Positions 45,083-54,227 of a DNA stretch of 64,000 nt are shown here, one piece after another (position 1 is the stretch's first letter; each line of letters starts with the position of its first letter). Origin of the DNA: RPQJ01 sp963706755 (GTDB lineage Bacteria > Pseudomonadota > Gammaproteobacteria > Steroidobacterales > Steroidobacteraceae); contig CAVPNH010000008.1 of NCBI GenBank assembly GCA_963706755.1, positions 186,001 to 250,000 of the forward strand, given 5' to 3'. The notes under the pieces are model-generated. The model was given only the letters and a program-made list of their open reading frames with translations, was not told the origin of the DNA and made no database searches. Position numbers and translations under genes: made by a program.

Positions 45083-46903
45083 CTACTTCGTGGTCGCGAC
45101 GGCAGATCCGCATACCTTTGCGGCGCGCGCGTCGCCTGAACCGAGCTGCTTTACGAGCTGCGTGAACTCCGGCCCGCAGCGGATGGCGTCGAGGAATGGG
45201 TCGGCTATCACTTGTCGCGCCGCGCTGGGCGCCCGTGTCGCCATTTCCTGCAGGCGCGCCAGCGCGAGGTCCGGCCTGTTTGCCGCGATCAGCCAGTAGA
45301 TCACGCCGAACTCGTCGAGCGGCGAAACCTGAGTTGGATTGTAGAATCCGTCGGGCGTCGTGACGAGCCGTTCCGCAAGCGGCCGCGGGTCGGCCTTGCC
45401 TTCGAGCGCATCCATCAGCTGGTTTACGTATGCGAGCGAAGCCGCCCCGCGCGGCTCGGCCAGCGTCCTCAGCGTCGTGCGGGCCGCGGGGTAATCCTTG
45501 CGGGCCACCTGCGACATGAAAATGATGGACAGGCAGGACGGGCGGACGTCCGGGTCCGAGAGGATCTTGGTGCACTCGGTCTCGGCCTCGAGATTGCGAC
45601 CGGCCCGACGGAGGCTTTGCGCGAAGTCCTGGCGCACGATGGGCGCCCTGGGATCGAGCTGCACGGCTCGCCTGGAGGCTGTCAGCGACTCCTCCGTCGC
45701 GCCCGCGTTGGAAAGCCCGTAGCCGTACCACTGCCAGGCCGTGGCGTAGGACGGCGCGATCGCGACGGCCCGCTCGAAGAGTGCCCGCCCGTCTGCCCAC
45801 CGCCCCTCATAGAACGCGGTGTTGCCGAGGGCCGCATAGGCTTCGGGCAGCATCGGATCGAGCGCCAGCGCGTGTTCCGCTGCGTCCCGGGAACGCGGAA
45901 GGGCCACCGAGTCGGGTGTGCCGAACCAGTCGGGTCGCAGGGATTCCACGAGTGCAACGCCGGCCCAGGCCTTGGCGAACTTCGGGTCGCGCGCGATTGC
46001 CTGCTTGAAGAGTCGCTCCGCCTCGTCGAGGTTGGCCCGGCCTCGTGCCTGCCAGAGCGGGAGGCCCTTGAGGTACAGTTCGTAGGCCCGTATATCCGCG
46101 GTGTCTGGCTTCGCGGGTCCGGCCGCGTGGGTCGCGCCGAGCTTTACCTTCAGCGCATCGGCGATGGCATGCGCGATCTCGTCCTGGATCGCGAAAATGT
46201 CTTTGAGCTCCCGGTCGTAGGTTTGCGACCAGACGTGGAATCCGTTGTCGGCGTCGATGAGCTGCGCCGTGATCCGCACCCGCTCGCCCTGCTTGCGCAC
46301 GCTGCCTTCCAGCACCATGCGGACCTTTAGTTCGTGCGCGATGGCGGGGACTTCCTTCGCCTGGCCCTTGAACGAAAACGACGAAGTCCGCGCGGCCACC
46401 CGCAGGTCAGGGATCTGGGCGAGCGAATTCAGGATCTCTTCGGAGATTCCGTCGGAGAAGTATTCGTTCTCGGCGTCCTTGCTCATGTTGACGAAGGGGA
46501 GCACGGCGATCGAATTGCCAGCGGCCGCCTCGGTACTCGCCGTACGACCTGCGGCGGAGCCTCCCGACTCGGGGGTGGCGACGGTTCCGGTCGAATGGTC
46601 GTAGCGCCAGAAGAGCCCGCCGCCGAGCAGGAACAGCAACGTGATGATCGCGAGTTCCGCGGCCGTGACTCGCTGCTGGCCACGGTCGCCGTGGTACCAG
46701 GCGATCACGAGGACGATCGGCAGGCCGATCAGCAGCCCGATGGTCGCGAGCGGCTGCAGGACCGCCGGCAAGTGGAAGGTGGCCGTGGCGTAGGCGAGGC
46801 CCTGCAGCAGGCCCCATGCGCCCGCGGCGTAGGCGATGCCCCACTGTACGACCTTGCGCCGGCGCAGGCGCGTCCAGAGGCTCTCGGCTTCTACGTTGTC
46901 CAT
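45083..46903 (-). CDS. membrane TolB/FlgO-like TPR protein (intact paralogue)
   Basis: A 606-residue protein closely related to the 8655-10497 gene and useful as its reference. It opens MDNVEAESLWTRLRRRKVVQ, followed by two membrane helices (IGLLIGLPIVLVIAWYHGD; LAIITLLFLLGGGLFWRY). The TolB/FlgO-like domain is IAVLPFVNMSKDAENEYFSD through LEGSVRKQGERVRITAQLID, and about seven TPRs extend to the end. This layout occurs in proteins related to the C-terminal half of some adenylate-cyclase-like regulators; no cyclase domain is present. A regulatory or scaffold role at the membrane is inferred. Confidence 0.88.
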   Translation of the reverse strand: MDNVEAESLWTRLRRRKVVQWGIAYAAGAWGLLQGLAYATATFHLPAVLQPLATIGLLIGLPIVLVIAWYHGDRGQQRVTAAELAIITLLFLLGGGLFWRYDHSTGTVATPESGGSAAGRTASTEAAAGNSIAVLPFVNMSKDAENEYFSDGISEEILNSLAQIPDLRVAARTSSFSFKGQAKEVPAIAHELKVRMVLEGSVRKQGERVRITAQLIDADNGFHVWSQTYDRELKDIFAIQDEIAHAIADALKVKLGATHAAGPAKPDTADIRAYELYLKGLPLWQARGRANLDEAERLFKQAIARDPKFAKAWAGVALVESLRPDWFGTPDSVALPRSRDAAEHALALDPMLPEAYAALGNTAFYEGRWADGRALFERAVAIAPSYATAWQWYGYGLSNAGATEESLTASRRAVQLDPRAPIVRQDFAQSLRRAGRNLEAETECTKILSDPDVRPSCLSIIFMSQVARKDYPAARTTLRTLAEPRGAASLAYVNQLMDALEGKADPRPLAERLVTTPDGFYNPTQVSPLDEFGVIYWLIAANRPDLALARLQEMATRAPSAARQVIADPFLDAIRCGPEFTQLVKQLGSGDARAAKVCGSAVATTK

Positions 46904-47178
46904 CGTGACTGCCTATCCCCCTTGGCTCGCCTGCAGTCCCGGCGAATCTCACGGCAAAATAGCACAGCGCACCGGCAGTGCGGTGCCGATGGAAGGCGCG
47001 GGTCGCGCTCGCGTCACCGCCGCGCCGCGAACGCCTCGATCGTCCGGGTGCCGTACGCCGAGGTCGAACGCCGGGGCGAGCAGGCGCTGGCTTCGCGTCA
47101 ATGCGATGTCCTATGATCACGCCCACGCCTAAGCAGGCGCCTGTCTAGCGGGCGACCCCTTCGTCCCGGGAGTTCACG

Positions 47179-49071
47179 ATGGCCATGAACCGTATTTCGT
47201 CCCTTGCCCTGGTCGTTACGGCGCTGCTCGTCAGCGCAGCGGCTTCCGCCGCGGACGCCGGCAAGCCTGCGTACTCGCCGTATGTCGGCCAGAACCTCCC
47301 GACACGGGTGTACTTCGGCGACACGCACCTGCACACCGCGGCCTCCTTCGATGCCGGCGTGTTCGGTGCACGTCTCACGCCGCGCGACGCGTACCGCTTC
47401 GCGCGGGGCGAGGAAATCATGGCGTCGAGCGGGCAGCCCGCCCGTCTCTCGCGACCGCTCGACTTCCTCGTGGTCTCCGATCACTCCGACAACATGGGCG
47501 TCTTTCCCGACCTCTTTGCTGGCAAGCCGGAACTCCTGCAGGATCCCCAGGGCAAGAAGTGGTACGACATGATCAAGGCCGGCCAGGGCGAACAGGCCGC
47601 GATCCAGATCATCATGGCCTTCTCGCAGGGGACGTACCCGAAGGCGCTGATGTACGTGCCGGGCACCCCGGCGTACCAGGGGGCCTGGAAGGACAACATC
47701 GCCGCAGCCGAGCAGTACAACGAGCCCGGCGTGTTCACGGCATTCATCGGCTACGAGTGGACGTCGAACACCGGCGGCAACAACCTGCATCGCAACGTCA
47801 TCTTTCGCGACAACGGCGACAAGGCGAACCAGGTCGAGCCCTACACGACGCAGAAGCCGCTCGGCAGCGACAACCCGCGCGACCTGTGGAAGTGGATGAC
47901 GGCCTACGAGCAGAAGACCGGTGGCCACGTGCTCGCAATCGCGCACAACGGCAACCTGTCGAACGGCATCATGTTCCCGATGATCGAATCGTTCACCGGC
48001 AAGCCGGTCGATCTCGAGTACGTCCAGCAGCGTGCGAAGTGGGAGCGTCTGTACGAGGCAAGCCAGACCAAGGGTGACGGTGAGACCCATCCCGCGCTCT
48101 CGCCCAACGACGAGTTCGCCAATTTCGAGCGCTGGGACTTCGGCAATCTCGACGCCAGCGTTCCGAAGACGCCGGACATGCTCCAGTACGAGTACGCACG
48201 CATGGCGCTCCGCAACGGACTCAAGCTCGAGAGCCAGCTCGGCACGAATCCGTACAAGTTCGGCATGATCGCGAGCTCCGACGCGCACACCGGCCTCGCG
48301 GCCATGGAAGAAGACAACTTCTTCGGCAAGACCACGCCGCAGGAGCCAAGCCCCGAGCGCATGACCAAGCTGTTCGTCGAAGGCCCGAAGACGAAGATCA
48401 AGGTCATGGACTGGCAGGTGAGCGCATCCGGCTACGCCGCGGTCTGGGCGGCCGCGAACACGCGCGAGGCGCTCTGGGACGCGATGCAGCGCAAGGAGAC
48501 CTACGGTACGACCGGCCCGCGCATGGTGGTGCGCTTCTTCGGCGGCTGGAATTTCGACAAGGCCGACGCCCGGACGCGCAACCCGGCCGAGGCCGGCTAC
48601 GCCAAGGGCGTGCCCATGGGCGGCGACCTGACGCAGGCGCCCGCCGGCAAGGCGCCGACCTTCCTGGTGGCGGCCCTCAAGGACCCGATCGGCGCAAACC
48701 TCGACCGCATCCAGGTCGTGAAAGGCTGGCTCGACGCCAAGGGCGAGACGCACGAGCAGGTCTACGACGTCGTGTGGAGCGGCGACCGCAAGCCGGGCAA
48801 GGACGGCAAGGTGCCCCTGGTGGGCAGCACCGTGGATGTCGCGAATGCGACCTGGACCGATACCATCGGCGCGCCGGAACTGACCGCGGTCTGGAAGGAC
48901 CCGAAGTTCGATCCGAAGCAGCGCGCGTTCTATTACGCCCGGGTGATCGAGATCCCGACCCCGCGCTGGACCGCGTACGACGCGAAGCGCTATGGCACGA
49001 AGCCGCTGCCCGGCACGCAGATGACCGTGACCGAGCGCGCCTACACGTCGCCGATCTGGTACACGCCGTAG
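47179..49071 (+). CDS. DUF3604 protein, PHP-like metal hydrolase (copy 1)
   Basis: A 630-residue secreted protein with a signal peptide (LALVVTALLVSAAASA, then AD). The PHP-like metal ligands appear in order: YFGDTHLHTAASFD (HxH), VVSDHSDNMGVF, AIAHNGNLSNG and ASSDAHTGLAAM (DxH). This layout suggests a multi-metal phosphoesterase or related hydrolase; the natural substrate of DUF3604 proteins is not known to me. GGGAG precedes the ATG at a normal distance. It begins the oxidation island; a second copy closes it at 58704-60557. Confidence 0.88.
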   Translation: MAMNRISSLALVVTALLVSAAASAADAGKPAYSPYVGQNLPTRVYFGDTHLHTAASFDAGVFGARLTPRDAYRFARGEEIMASSGQPARLSRPLDFLVVSDHSDNMGVFPDLFAGKPELLQDPQGKKWYDMIKAGQGEQAAIQIIMAFSQGTYPKALMYVPGTPAYQGAWKDNIAAAEQYNEPGVFTAFIGYEWTSNTGGNNLHRNVIFRDNGDKANQVEPYTTQKPLGSDNPRDLWKWMTAYEQKTGGHVLAIAHNGNLSNGIMFPMIESFTGKPVDLEYVQQRAKWERLYEASQTKGDGETHPALSPNDEFANFERWDFGNLDASVPKTPDMLQYEYARMALRNGLKLESQLGTNPYKFGMIASSDAHTGLAAMEEDNFFGKTTPQEPSPERMTKLFVEGPKTKIKVMDWQVSASGYAAVWAAANTREALWDAMQRKETYGTTGPRMVVRFFGGWNFDKADARTRNPAEAGYAKGVPMGGDLTQAPAGKAPTFLVAALKDPIGANLDRIQVVKGWLDAKGETHEQVYDVVWSGDRKPGKDGKVPLVGSTVDVANATWTDTIGAPELTAVWKDPKFDPKQRAFYYARVIEIPTPRWTAYDAKRYGTKPLPGTQMTVTERAYTSPIWYTP

Positions 49072-49105
49072 GAGGGCAAGCGTCAGCCTCCGTACCAGCG
49101 GGGGC

Positions 49106-50644
49106 TCACTTCTCCAGCATCCGGTGCACTGCCCGATCGGCCATGACCATGATCGGGATCATGACGTGGGTGGATGCACTCGTGGGCATGACGGAGCCGT
49201 CCATCACGTAGACATTGTCCAGGCCGTGGACCTTCAGGTTCTGGTCCACGACGCTCGTGGCTGCAGTGAGGCCCATGCGGCACGTGCCCTGGTTGTGGGC
49301 AGACGTGAAGCTCGAATACCCGGGAGCAATCGGGAACTGGTCCACCTTCGCGAGCTGGTCCGGGTTGGACAGGGCAGGAAACACCTGGTTTCCGAAGATA
49401 ACTTCCTTCGCACCCGCCTCGAACAGCAGCCGCCCGAGCTTCCGCATGCCTTCTCTCAGTCGCTGCTTCCACTCCTCGGCCATGATGTAGTCGATCTTCG
49501 GCACGACGCGACCGTCGTCGGTCCACTGGTAGCTGACTTCACCCGAGGGCTGGTCCGGCACCAGCAGTAGGCTCACCGACGTGTGCCGCATGAGCGACGC
49601 ATAGCGCTTCAGTTCCCGGCCGAACGCCGGGATTGCGACCACAACCGGGCCGATGACGCCGCCGATGCCCTCGAATCTGAAGCCACCGAGGCCATGCTCG
49701 GGCGTGTTGTGGTCGAACTCGCTCACGTCCACCGATTGCGGCGCGCCACGCCAGGGGACGATCTGCTGTGAGTCGTCGAACACGCCGAGGACGCCGAGCT
49801 GAGGCTGCAGCGTGAGGTTCTTGCCGAGCTGCGGCAGCCCGCTATCGAAGCCGGATCGCTGCAGGATTGCCGGCGTGTGGATCGAGCCGGCCGCGAGCAC
49901 GACGCGTTCGCATTCGATCGTCAGCGGGAGGCGAGCCTTGCGCGTGCCGCGTTCCACGGCCGTGCAGTGCACGCGGTATTTCGAGCCGCCGAGCCGTTCG
50001 AGCCGGTCGCAGCGCACGTCCACGTAGACGGACGCACCTTTCTCGATCGCCCATGGCAGGTAGGTCAGGTTCGTGCCGAGGCGCCCGTCATAGGCACATC
50101 CCAGCAGGCAGTAGCCGCTGCCCACGCAGCCCTTGCGATTGGACTCCATGACGCCCGCTTTCCAACCGAGTTTCCCGGCGGTCTCCATCAGCAGCAGGTT
50201 GTTGCGATTGAGGATGCCCTTGCGGTTCGGCCTGACGTTGAGGTGTTCCCGGACCCGCCTGTAAGAGTCTTCCAGGCTGGCCTCGGTCACGTCTTTGGTA
50301 CCGACGATGCGCTGCCAGTGCGCGAGCACTTCACCCGGGATCGGGACGCAGTCGGAGGTGTTGATCACCGTGCCGCCACCGTAGCACGAGCCCTGCGCCA
50401 CGTTGATCATCCCGTCGCTCGTCATCTGCTGCCCGCCATTGCGGTACAGCATCGGGTACATGTCCTCTTCGCGCTGGTTGAACTCGCTCGCGACGTGATA
50501 GCCGCCTTCCTCGACCACGATGGTGTCGAAGCCCGCCGCGGCGATGTGATATGCGGCAACGCCGCCGCCGGAGCCCGAGCCCACGACGACCGTGTGCGTG
50601 CTGAGCACCAGTGGCCTGGTGATCGAAGTGCCCTGGATGATCAT
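49106..50644 (-). CDS. GMC-family dehydrogenase, large subunit
   Basis: A 512-residue FAD-dependent alcohol or sugar dehydrogenase. FAD motif: TVVVGSGSGGGVAAYHIAAA with the acidic VVEEGG after it. The conserved GSCYGGGTVIN and the active-site region FTSAHNQGTCRMG (catalytic His) are present, with HVMIPIMVMADRAVH at the C-terminus. It has no signal peptide of its own. The start at 50644 overlaps the stop of the subunit-3 gene by 4 bases, so it is probably exported as a complex with that Tat-signal subunit. No cytochrome subunit gene follows. Confidence 0.9.
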   Translation of the reverse strand: MIIQGTSITRPLVLSTHTVVVGSGSGGGVAAYHIAAAGFDTIVVEEGGYHVASEFNQREEDMYPMLYRNGGQQMTSDGMINVAQGSCYGGGTVINTSDCVPIPGEVLAHWQRIVGTKDVTEASLEDSYRRVREHLNVRPNRKGILNRNNLLLMETAGKLGWKAGVMESNRKGCVGSGYCLLGCAYDGRLGTNLTYLPWAIEKGASVYVDVRCDRLERLGGSKYRVHCTAVERGTRKARLPLTIECERVVLAAGSIHTPAILQRSGFDSGLPQLGKNLTLQPQLGVLGVFDDSQQIVPWRGAPQSVDVSEFDHNTPEHGLGGFRFEGIGGVIGPVVVAIPAFGRELKRYASLMRHTSVSLLLVPDQPSGEVSYQWTDDGRVVPKIDYIMAEEWKQRLREGMRKLGRLLFEAGAKEVIFGNQVFPALSNPDQLAKVDQFPIAPGYSSFTSAHNQGTCRMGLTAATSVVDQNLKVHGLDNVYVMDGSVMPTSASTHVMIPIMVMADRAVHRMLEK

Positions 50645-51186
50645 TGGCGCTCCTGCGGCAGCTTCGGGCCGTCGTATCCGGTGAATTTCCAGGTCGCGTC
50701 GAGCGTGTAGAAGTGGCTGACGCAGAGGAACTTCAGGGCCAGGAAGACCGAGGCCGGCAGGCCCGGGGCGGCCAGCATCCCCGCGAATACCGCCTCCCGG
50801 TCCGCGGGCGCGAGCGCGGTGAACGTGCCCGTCTTCTTCGCCAGCCCCGGCGCCTGCTGCTCGACGAACGCGAGCGCGCCGCGGACGCCCGTCACCACGT
50901 CCGGGTGCAGGCGCGGCAGGTAGCTGTCGATGCGACGCGCGAGATCCACGTCGACCGCGCCCATTTCGAACGCGCCACCGCGCGGGACCATCGTGTCCGC
51001 GACTGCTGCAAGCACCGCGTATTCGCCGGACGAGAGCACCCCGGATGCACGCGCTGCCGTGGCTTCGTTCCCGGCGGCAAGGAGCGGGCTCGTCGCGAGC
51101 GGCAGCGCCGCCAGGGCGCCGAGCGCCTGCAGTCCGCGGTTCAGGAATGTCCTCCGCGCAAAGTCCGGCAATTCTCTGCTGTCCAT
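50641..51186 (-). CDS. gluconate 2-dehydrogenase subunit 3-like protein, Tat signal
   Basis: A 181-residue small subunit that accompanies GMC dehydrogenases. The N-terminus has a twin-arginine signal (FARRTFLNRGLQALGALAAL). The mature domain includes AVLAAVADTMVPRGGAFEMG and the C-terminal FLCVSHFYTLDATWKFTGYD, typical of the subunit 3 family. It probably carries the FAD subunit through the Tat pathway into the periplasm and helps pass electrons on. First gene of the two-gene minus-strand operon; a CRP-like site lies about 73 bases upstream. Confidence 0.88.
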   Translation of the reverse strand: MDSRELPDFARRTFLNRGLQALGALAALPLATSPLLAAGNEATAARASGVLSSGEYAVLAAVADTMVPRGGAFEMGAVDVDLARRIDSYLPRLHPDVVTGVRGALAFVEQQAPGLAKKTGTFTALAPADREAVFAGMLAAPGLPASVFLALKFLCVSHFYTLDATWKFTGYDGPKLPQERQ

Positions 51187-51258
51187 GGTTCCCCCTGTCC
51201 GTGTGCTGCGGCTCGTGGGACAAGCGCATGGCGAGTTTGCCGGAAAAACGGCTTGCCG

Positions 51259-51274
51259 TGTGACGAGCGTCACC
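51259..51274. promoter_or_regulatory. CRP/Clp-like operator (TGTGA-N6-TCACC)
   Basis: TGTGACGAGCGTCACC matches the CRP consensus TGTGA-N6-TCACA at all but the last position, and GTGACG-AG-CGTCAC is a perfect palindrome. It lies between the divergent GMC operon (start 51186) and the D-2-hydroxyacid dehydrogenase gene (start 51445), where catabolite-type control would make sense for an oxidation island. Motif evidence only. Confidence 0.45.
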
Positions 51275-51444
51275 GCGGGCACGGGATATGTGCCAAGCGG
51301 AACGTCGCGATAAGGCAACCTATCACCGTGCAGCAAAACTTTTGCACCGCGGGGGTCGGCCGAGATCGCGAAATACTGGCCGGACACTGACCGGCCTGCG
51401 ACCATTCAGGATCGGTTCTGAAGTTCACCCATCGGGGAAACGCC

Positions 51445-52428
51445 ATGAAGAAGACCATCGCGGTCGCTCGCCGCCTGCCGCAAGCCGTGCTCGATCAGCT
51501 CAGCCAGTTCGGGGAGGTCGTGGTCGCCCCGACCGACGCGGGCCTTGATAAGCACGGCCTGGTGGCACTGATGCGTGATGCGGATGCCGCGCTCGTGACC
51601 GGGCTCGATGCCATTGGCGCGGAAGTCATCGCGGGCTGCGCGAAGCTGCGACTGATCTGCAATATCGGTGTCGGTTACGACAACATCGACGTTGCCGCGG
51701 CCAGTGCTCGCGGGATCACGGTGACGAATACGCCGGGCGCCATGGACGATGCGGTCGCGGACCTCGTCTTCGGGCTGATTCTCGGCGTGGCTCGGCGGCT
51801 GCACCAGGCCGACGCATTCGTGCGCGGCGGCCAGTGGACGCCGGCGAACCCATCGGCCTTCGGCCTCGGTCTCGACGTGAGCCGGAAGACGCTCGGCATC
51901 GTAGGCTTCGGGCGTATCGGCAAGGTCATCGCCCGGCGCGCGCTCGGCTTCGAGATGCGCACGCTGTACTGCAATTCAACCCGCGTGGATCCAGGCATCG
52001 AAGCCGCGCTCGGTGCGACCCAGGTGGACATGGATACGCTCCTCGCGCAATCGGACTACGTGGTGGTGCAGGTGCCCTACACGCCCGAAACCCATCACCT
52101 GATCGGTGCCGAGCAGCTGGCAAGAATGCGGAAATCTGCAGTGCTGATCCATGCGGGTCGGGGAGGAGTGGTGGACGACGCTGCGTTGGCCGCTGCGTTG
52201 AAGGCAGGCACGATTGCGGCAGCGGGGCTCGACTGTGTGGAAAACGAGCCGCACGTGAACCCCACGTTGCTCGGATGTCCGAACGTGCTCTTCACTCCGC
52301 ACATCGGCAGTGCCACGGCCGCCACGCGCATGAACATGGTCATGATGGCGTTGAAGAACATGGCTGTTGGCCTGCAGGGCGGGACGCCGCCCAACTCCGT
52401 CACGGCGCGGACCGCCAGTCCTCCTTGA
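51445..52428 (+). CDS. D-2-hydroxyacid dehydrogenase (glyoxylate/hydroxypyruvate reductase type)
   Basis: A 327-residue NAD(P)-dependent oxidoreductase that interconverts 2-keto acids and D-2-hydroxyacids. The Rossmann motif is TLGIVGFGRIGKVIARRA. The catalytic Arg and Glu regions are HAGRGGVVDDAAL and AGLDCVENEPHVNP, and the catalytic His is in LFTPHIGSATAATR. Best overall match is the GhrB-like group. The cytoplasmic start at 51445 is preceded by GGGGAAACGCC. Its last 29 bases overlap the convergent GMC gene. Confidence 0.92.
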   Translation: MKKTIAVARRLPQAVLDQLSQFGEVVVAPTDAGLDKHGLVALMRDADAALVTGLDAIGAEVIAGCAKLRLICNIGVGYDNIDVAAASARGITVTNTPGAMDDAVADLVFGLILGVARRLHQADAFVRGGQWTPANPSAFGLGLDVSRKTLGIVGFGRIGKVIARRALGFEMRTLYCNSTRVDPGIEAALGATQVDMDTLLAQSDYVVVQVPYTPETHHLIGAEQLARMRKSAVLIHAGRGGVVDDAALAAALKAGTIAAAGLDCVENEPHVNPTLLGCPNVLFTPHIGSATAATRMNMVMMALKNMAVGLQGGTPPNSVTARTASPP

Positions 52429-54013
52429 TCATGTCGGCCCCCTTCTCGCCGATCATGATCGCGGGCGCCATGGTGTTTCCGCCGGGAATGGTGGGCATGA
52501 TCGAGCTGTCGATGACCCGGAGTTGCTCGAGGCCGTGCACGTGCAGCCGGGAATCGACCACGGCGTCAGTGCCATTGCCCATGCGGCAGGTGCCGACCGG
52601 GTGATAGTTGGTGCCCACCTGGCTGCGGATCACGTCTGCCCAGTCGTCGTCGGTCCTGCAGTGCGCAGTGATGAGATCCCGCTTGATGCGGTTGCGGAAG
52701 GTCGGTGTCTTGAAGAAGTTCGCGACGCGCTTGACGCCCGCAACGTGCGTCTCGAGGTCGTCGGGATGGGAGTAGTAACGGAAATCGATCAGGGGCGCAT
52801 CGGAGAAATCGGCTGAGGCGAGCTTGACCGTGCCGCGGCTCTTCGGGCGCAGCAGCAGGACGTGGGGCGATATGCCGTGCTTCGCAACGAGCTTGCGGCC
52901 GTGGTCGAGTGCGATGGCGACGACGAATTCGTACTGGATCTCCGGTCGCGGTGATTCCGGCAAGAGCCTCAGGAAACCGTTGAATTCCGCGAAACAGCTG
53001 GTGAGCATTCCTCGCCGCTCACGCCGGTAGCGGCCCACCCATTTCGCCAGCTGCACGGCGGACGTCGGCGAGATCCCCAGCAGGTTCGGATCGGCGGGGA
53101 TGTGGTAGGCAAGGATGAAGTCCAGGTGATCCATCAGGTTCCCGCCCACGCCCGGCAGGTGGTGCACGACCGGTACACCGCGGGCCTGCAGGTCGCCTGC
53201 GTCACCGACACCGGACAGCTGCAGGAGCTTCGGTGAGAGAATGCCACCGCAGGCCACGATGACTTCGCGTCGGCAACGCACGGTGCGCCGGCTGCCATTC
53301 GCGATGACTTCGACCCCCACGGCCCGTCTTCCCTCGAATAGGACGCGTGTGCATTCCGTTTCGGTGAATACTCCAAGGTTGGCGCGCTTGCCGAGATGCG
53401 GTCGTATGTACGCCTTGTTGACGCCGAAGCGCTCGCCTTCCTTCATCATGACCTGCGAAGTGTTGTAGCCCTCCTGCTCGGCGCCATTGAAGTCCGGATT
53501 GAAGCGCTCGCCGGCTTCCGCGCAGGCCTGCTTGAAGAGCTCGTGGTAGGGGTTTTCGGTTCGCAGGTCCTCGACCCAGGCCGGGCCGTCGTTGCCGTGG
53601 TACTCGTCCCGGTGCGCCTGGTTGTTCTCCGATTTCCGGAAGTACGGCAGGACGTCCGAATAACTCCAGCCACGATTTCCGAGTGCCGCCCAGTCGTCGT
53701 AATCGCCGCGGTGCCCGCGCATGTAGATCAGCGTGTTGATGGCCGTGCCGCCACCCAGGCCGCGTCCGAGGGGGTGAAAGTCCCGGCGCCCATTGAGACC
53801 CGGTTGGGGCGTGCTCGAGAATGCCCAGTTGTTGGCGTTCTTGCGGGGCCCGAGGGCGATGGTGCCGATCGGGGCGCAGTCACCGAGGATGCCGGTCCGG
53901 TCCGGGCCCGCCTCGAACAGGGCGACGCTGACTTCGGGGTCTTCGCTCAGGCGGCTCGCGCTGACGCAACCGCCGGGACCGCCGCCGACCACGATGTAGT
54001 CGAACTCCGTCAC
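52400..54013 (-). CDS. GMC-family oxidoreductase, choline/alcohol dehydrogenase-like
   Basis: A 537-residue FAD enzyme of the choline dehydrogenase/AlkJ group. FAD motif: DYIVVGGGPGGCVSASRLSE, acidic FEAGPDR, and the signature region LGRGLGGGTAINTLIYMRGH. The active-site His lies in GTNYHPVGTCRMGNG and the C-terminal FAD contact is IPGGNTMAPAIMIGEKGA. It oxidises a primary alcohol. GTG at 54013 is chosen because it sits just before the fold and after AGGAAGGGG; an upstream ATG at 54073 would add 20 residues without similarity. No subunit-3 partner adjoins it. Confidence 0.92.
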   Translation of the reverse strand: MTEFDYIVVGGGPGGCVSASRLSEDPEVSVALFEAGPDRTGILGDCAPIGTIALGPRKNANNWAFSSTPQPGLNGRRDFHPLGRGLGGGTAINTLIYMRGHRGDYDDWAALGNRGWSYSDVLPYFRKSENNQAHRDEYHGNDGPAWVEDLRTENPYHELFKQACAEAGERFNPDFNGAEQEGYNTSQVMMKEGERFGVNKAYIRPHLGKRANLGVFTETECTRVLFEGRRAVGVEVIANGSRRTVRCRREVIVACGGILSPKLLQLSGVGDAGDLQARGVPVVHHLPGVGGNLMDHLDFILAYHIPADPNLLGISPTSAVQLAKWVGRYRRERRGMLTSCFAEFNGFLRLLPESPRPEIQYEFVVAIALDHGRKLVAKHGISPHVLLLRPKSRGTVKLASADFSDAPLIDFRYYSHPDDLETHVAGVKRVANFFKTPTFRNRIKRDLITAHCRTDDDWADVIRSQVGTNYHPVGTCRMGNGTDAVVDSRLHVHGLEQLRVIDSSIMPTIPGGNTMAPAIMIGEKGADMIKEDWRSAP

Positions 54014-54227
54014 TTCGAACCCCTTCCTGCGAATGCGTCCGGGCACCTTATGCCGAGTCGCGGCCTGCGTCACCCGGGCTGTCTCGCCCGGAGTACAGTG
54101 ATAAGCAATCGTATCGGCGCGGCGAATAATCTATGGTACGGGTCGCCTGCCCGAATATGCTTAACTCAGCCGACATGCGGCCGCAGCGGGAACTGGGGAC
54201 CGGCGCCCGCGAACCCGGAGGACGAAA

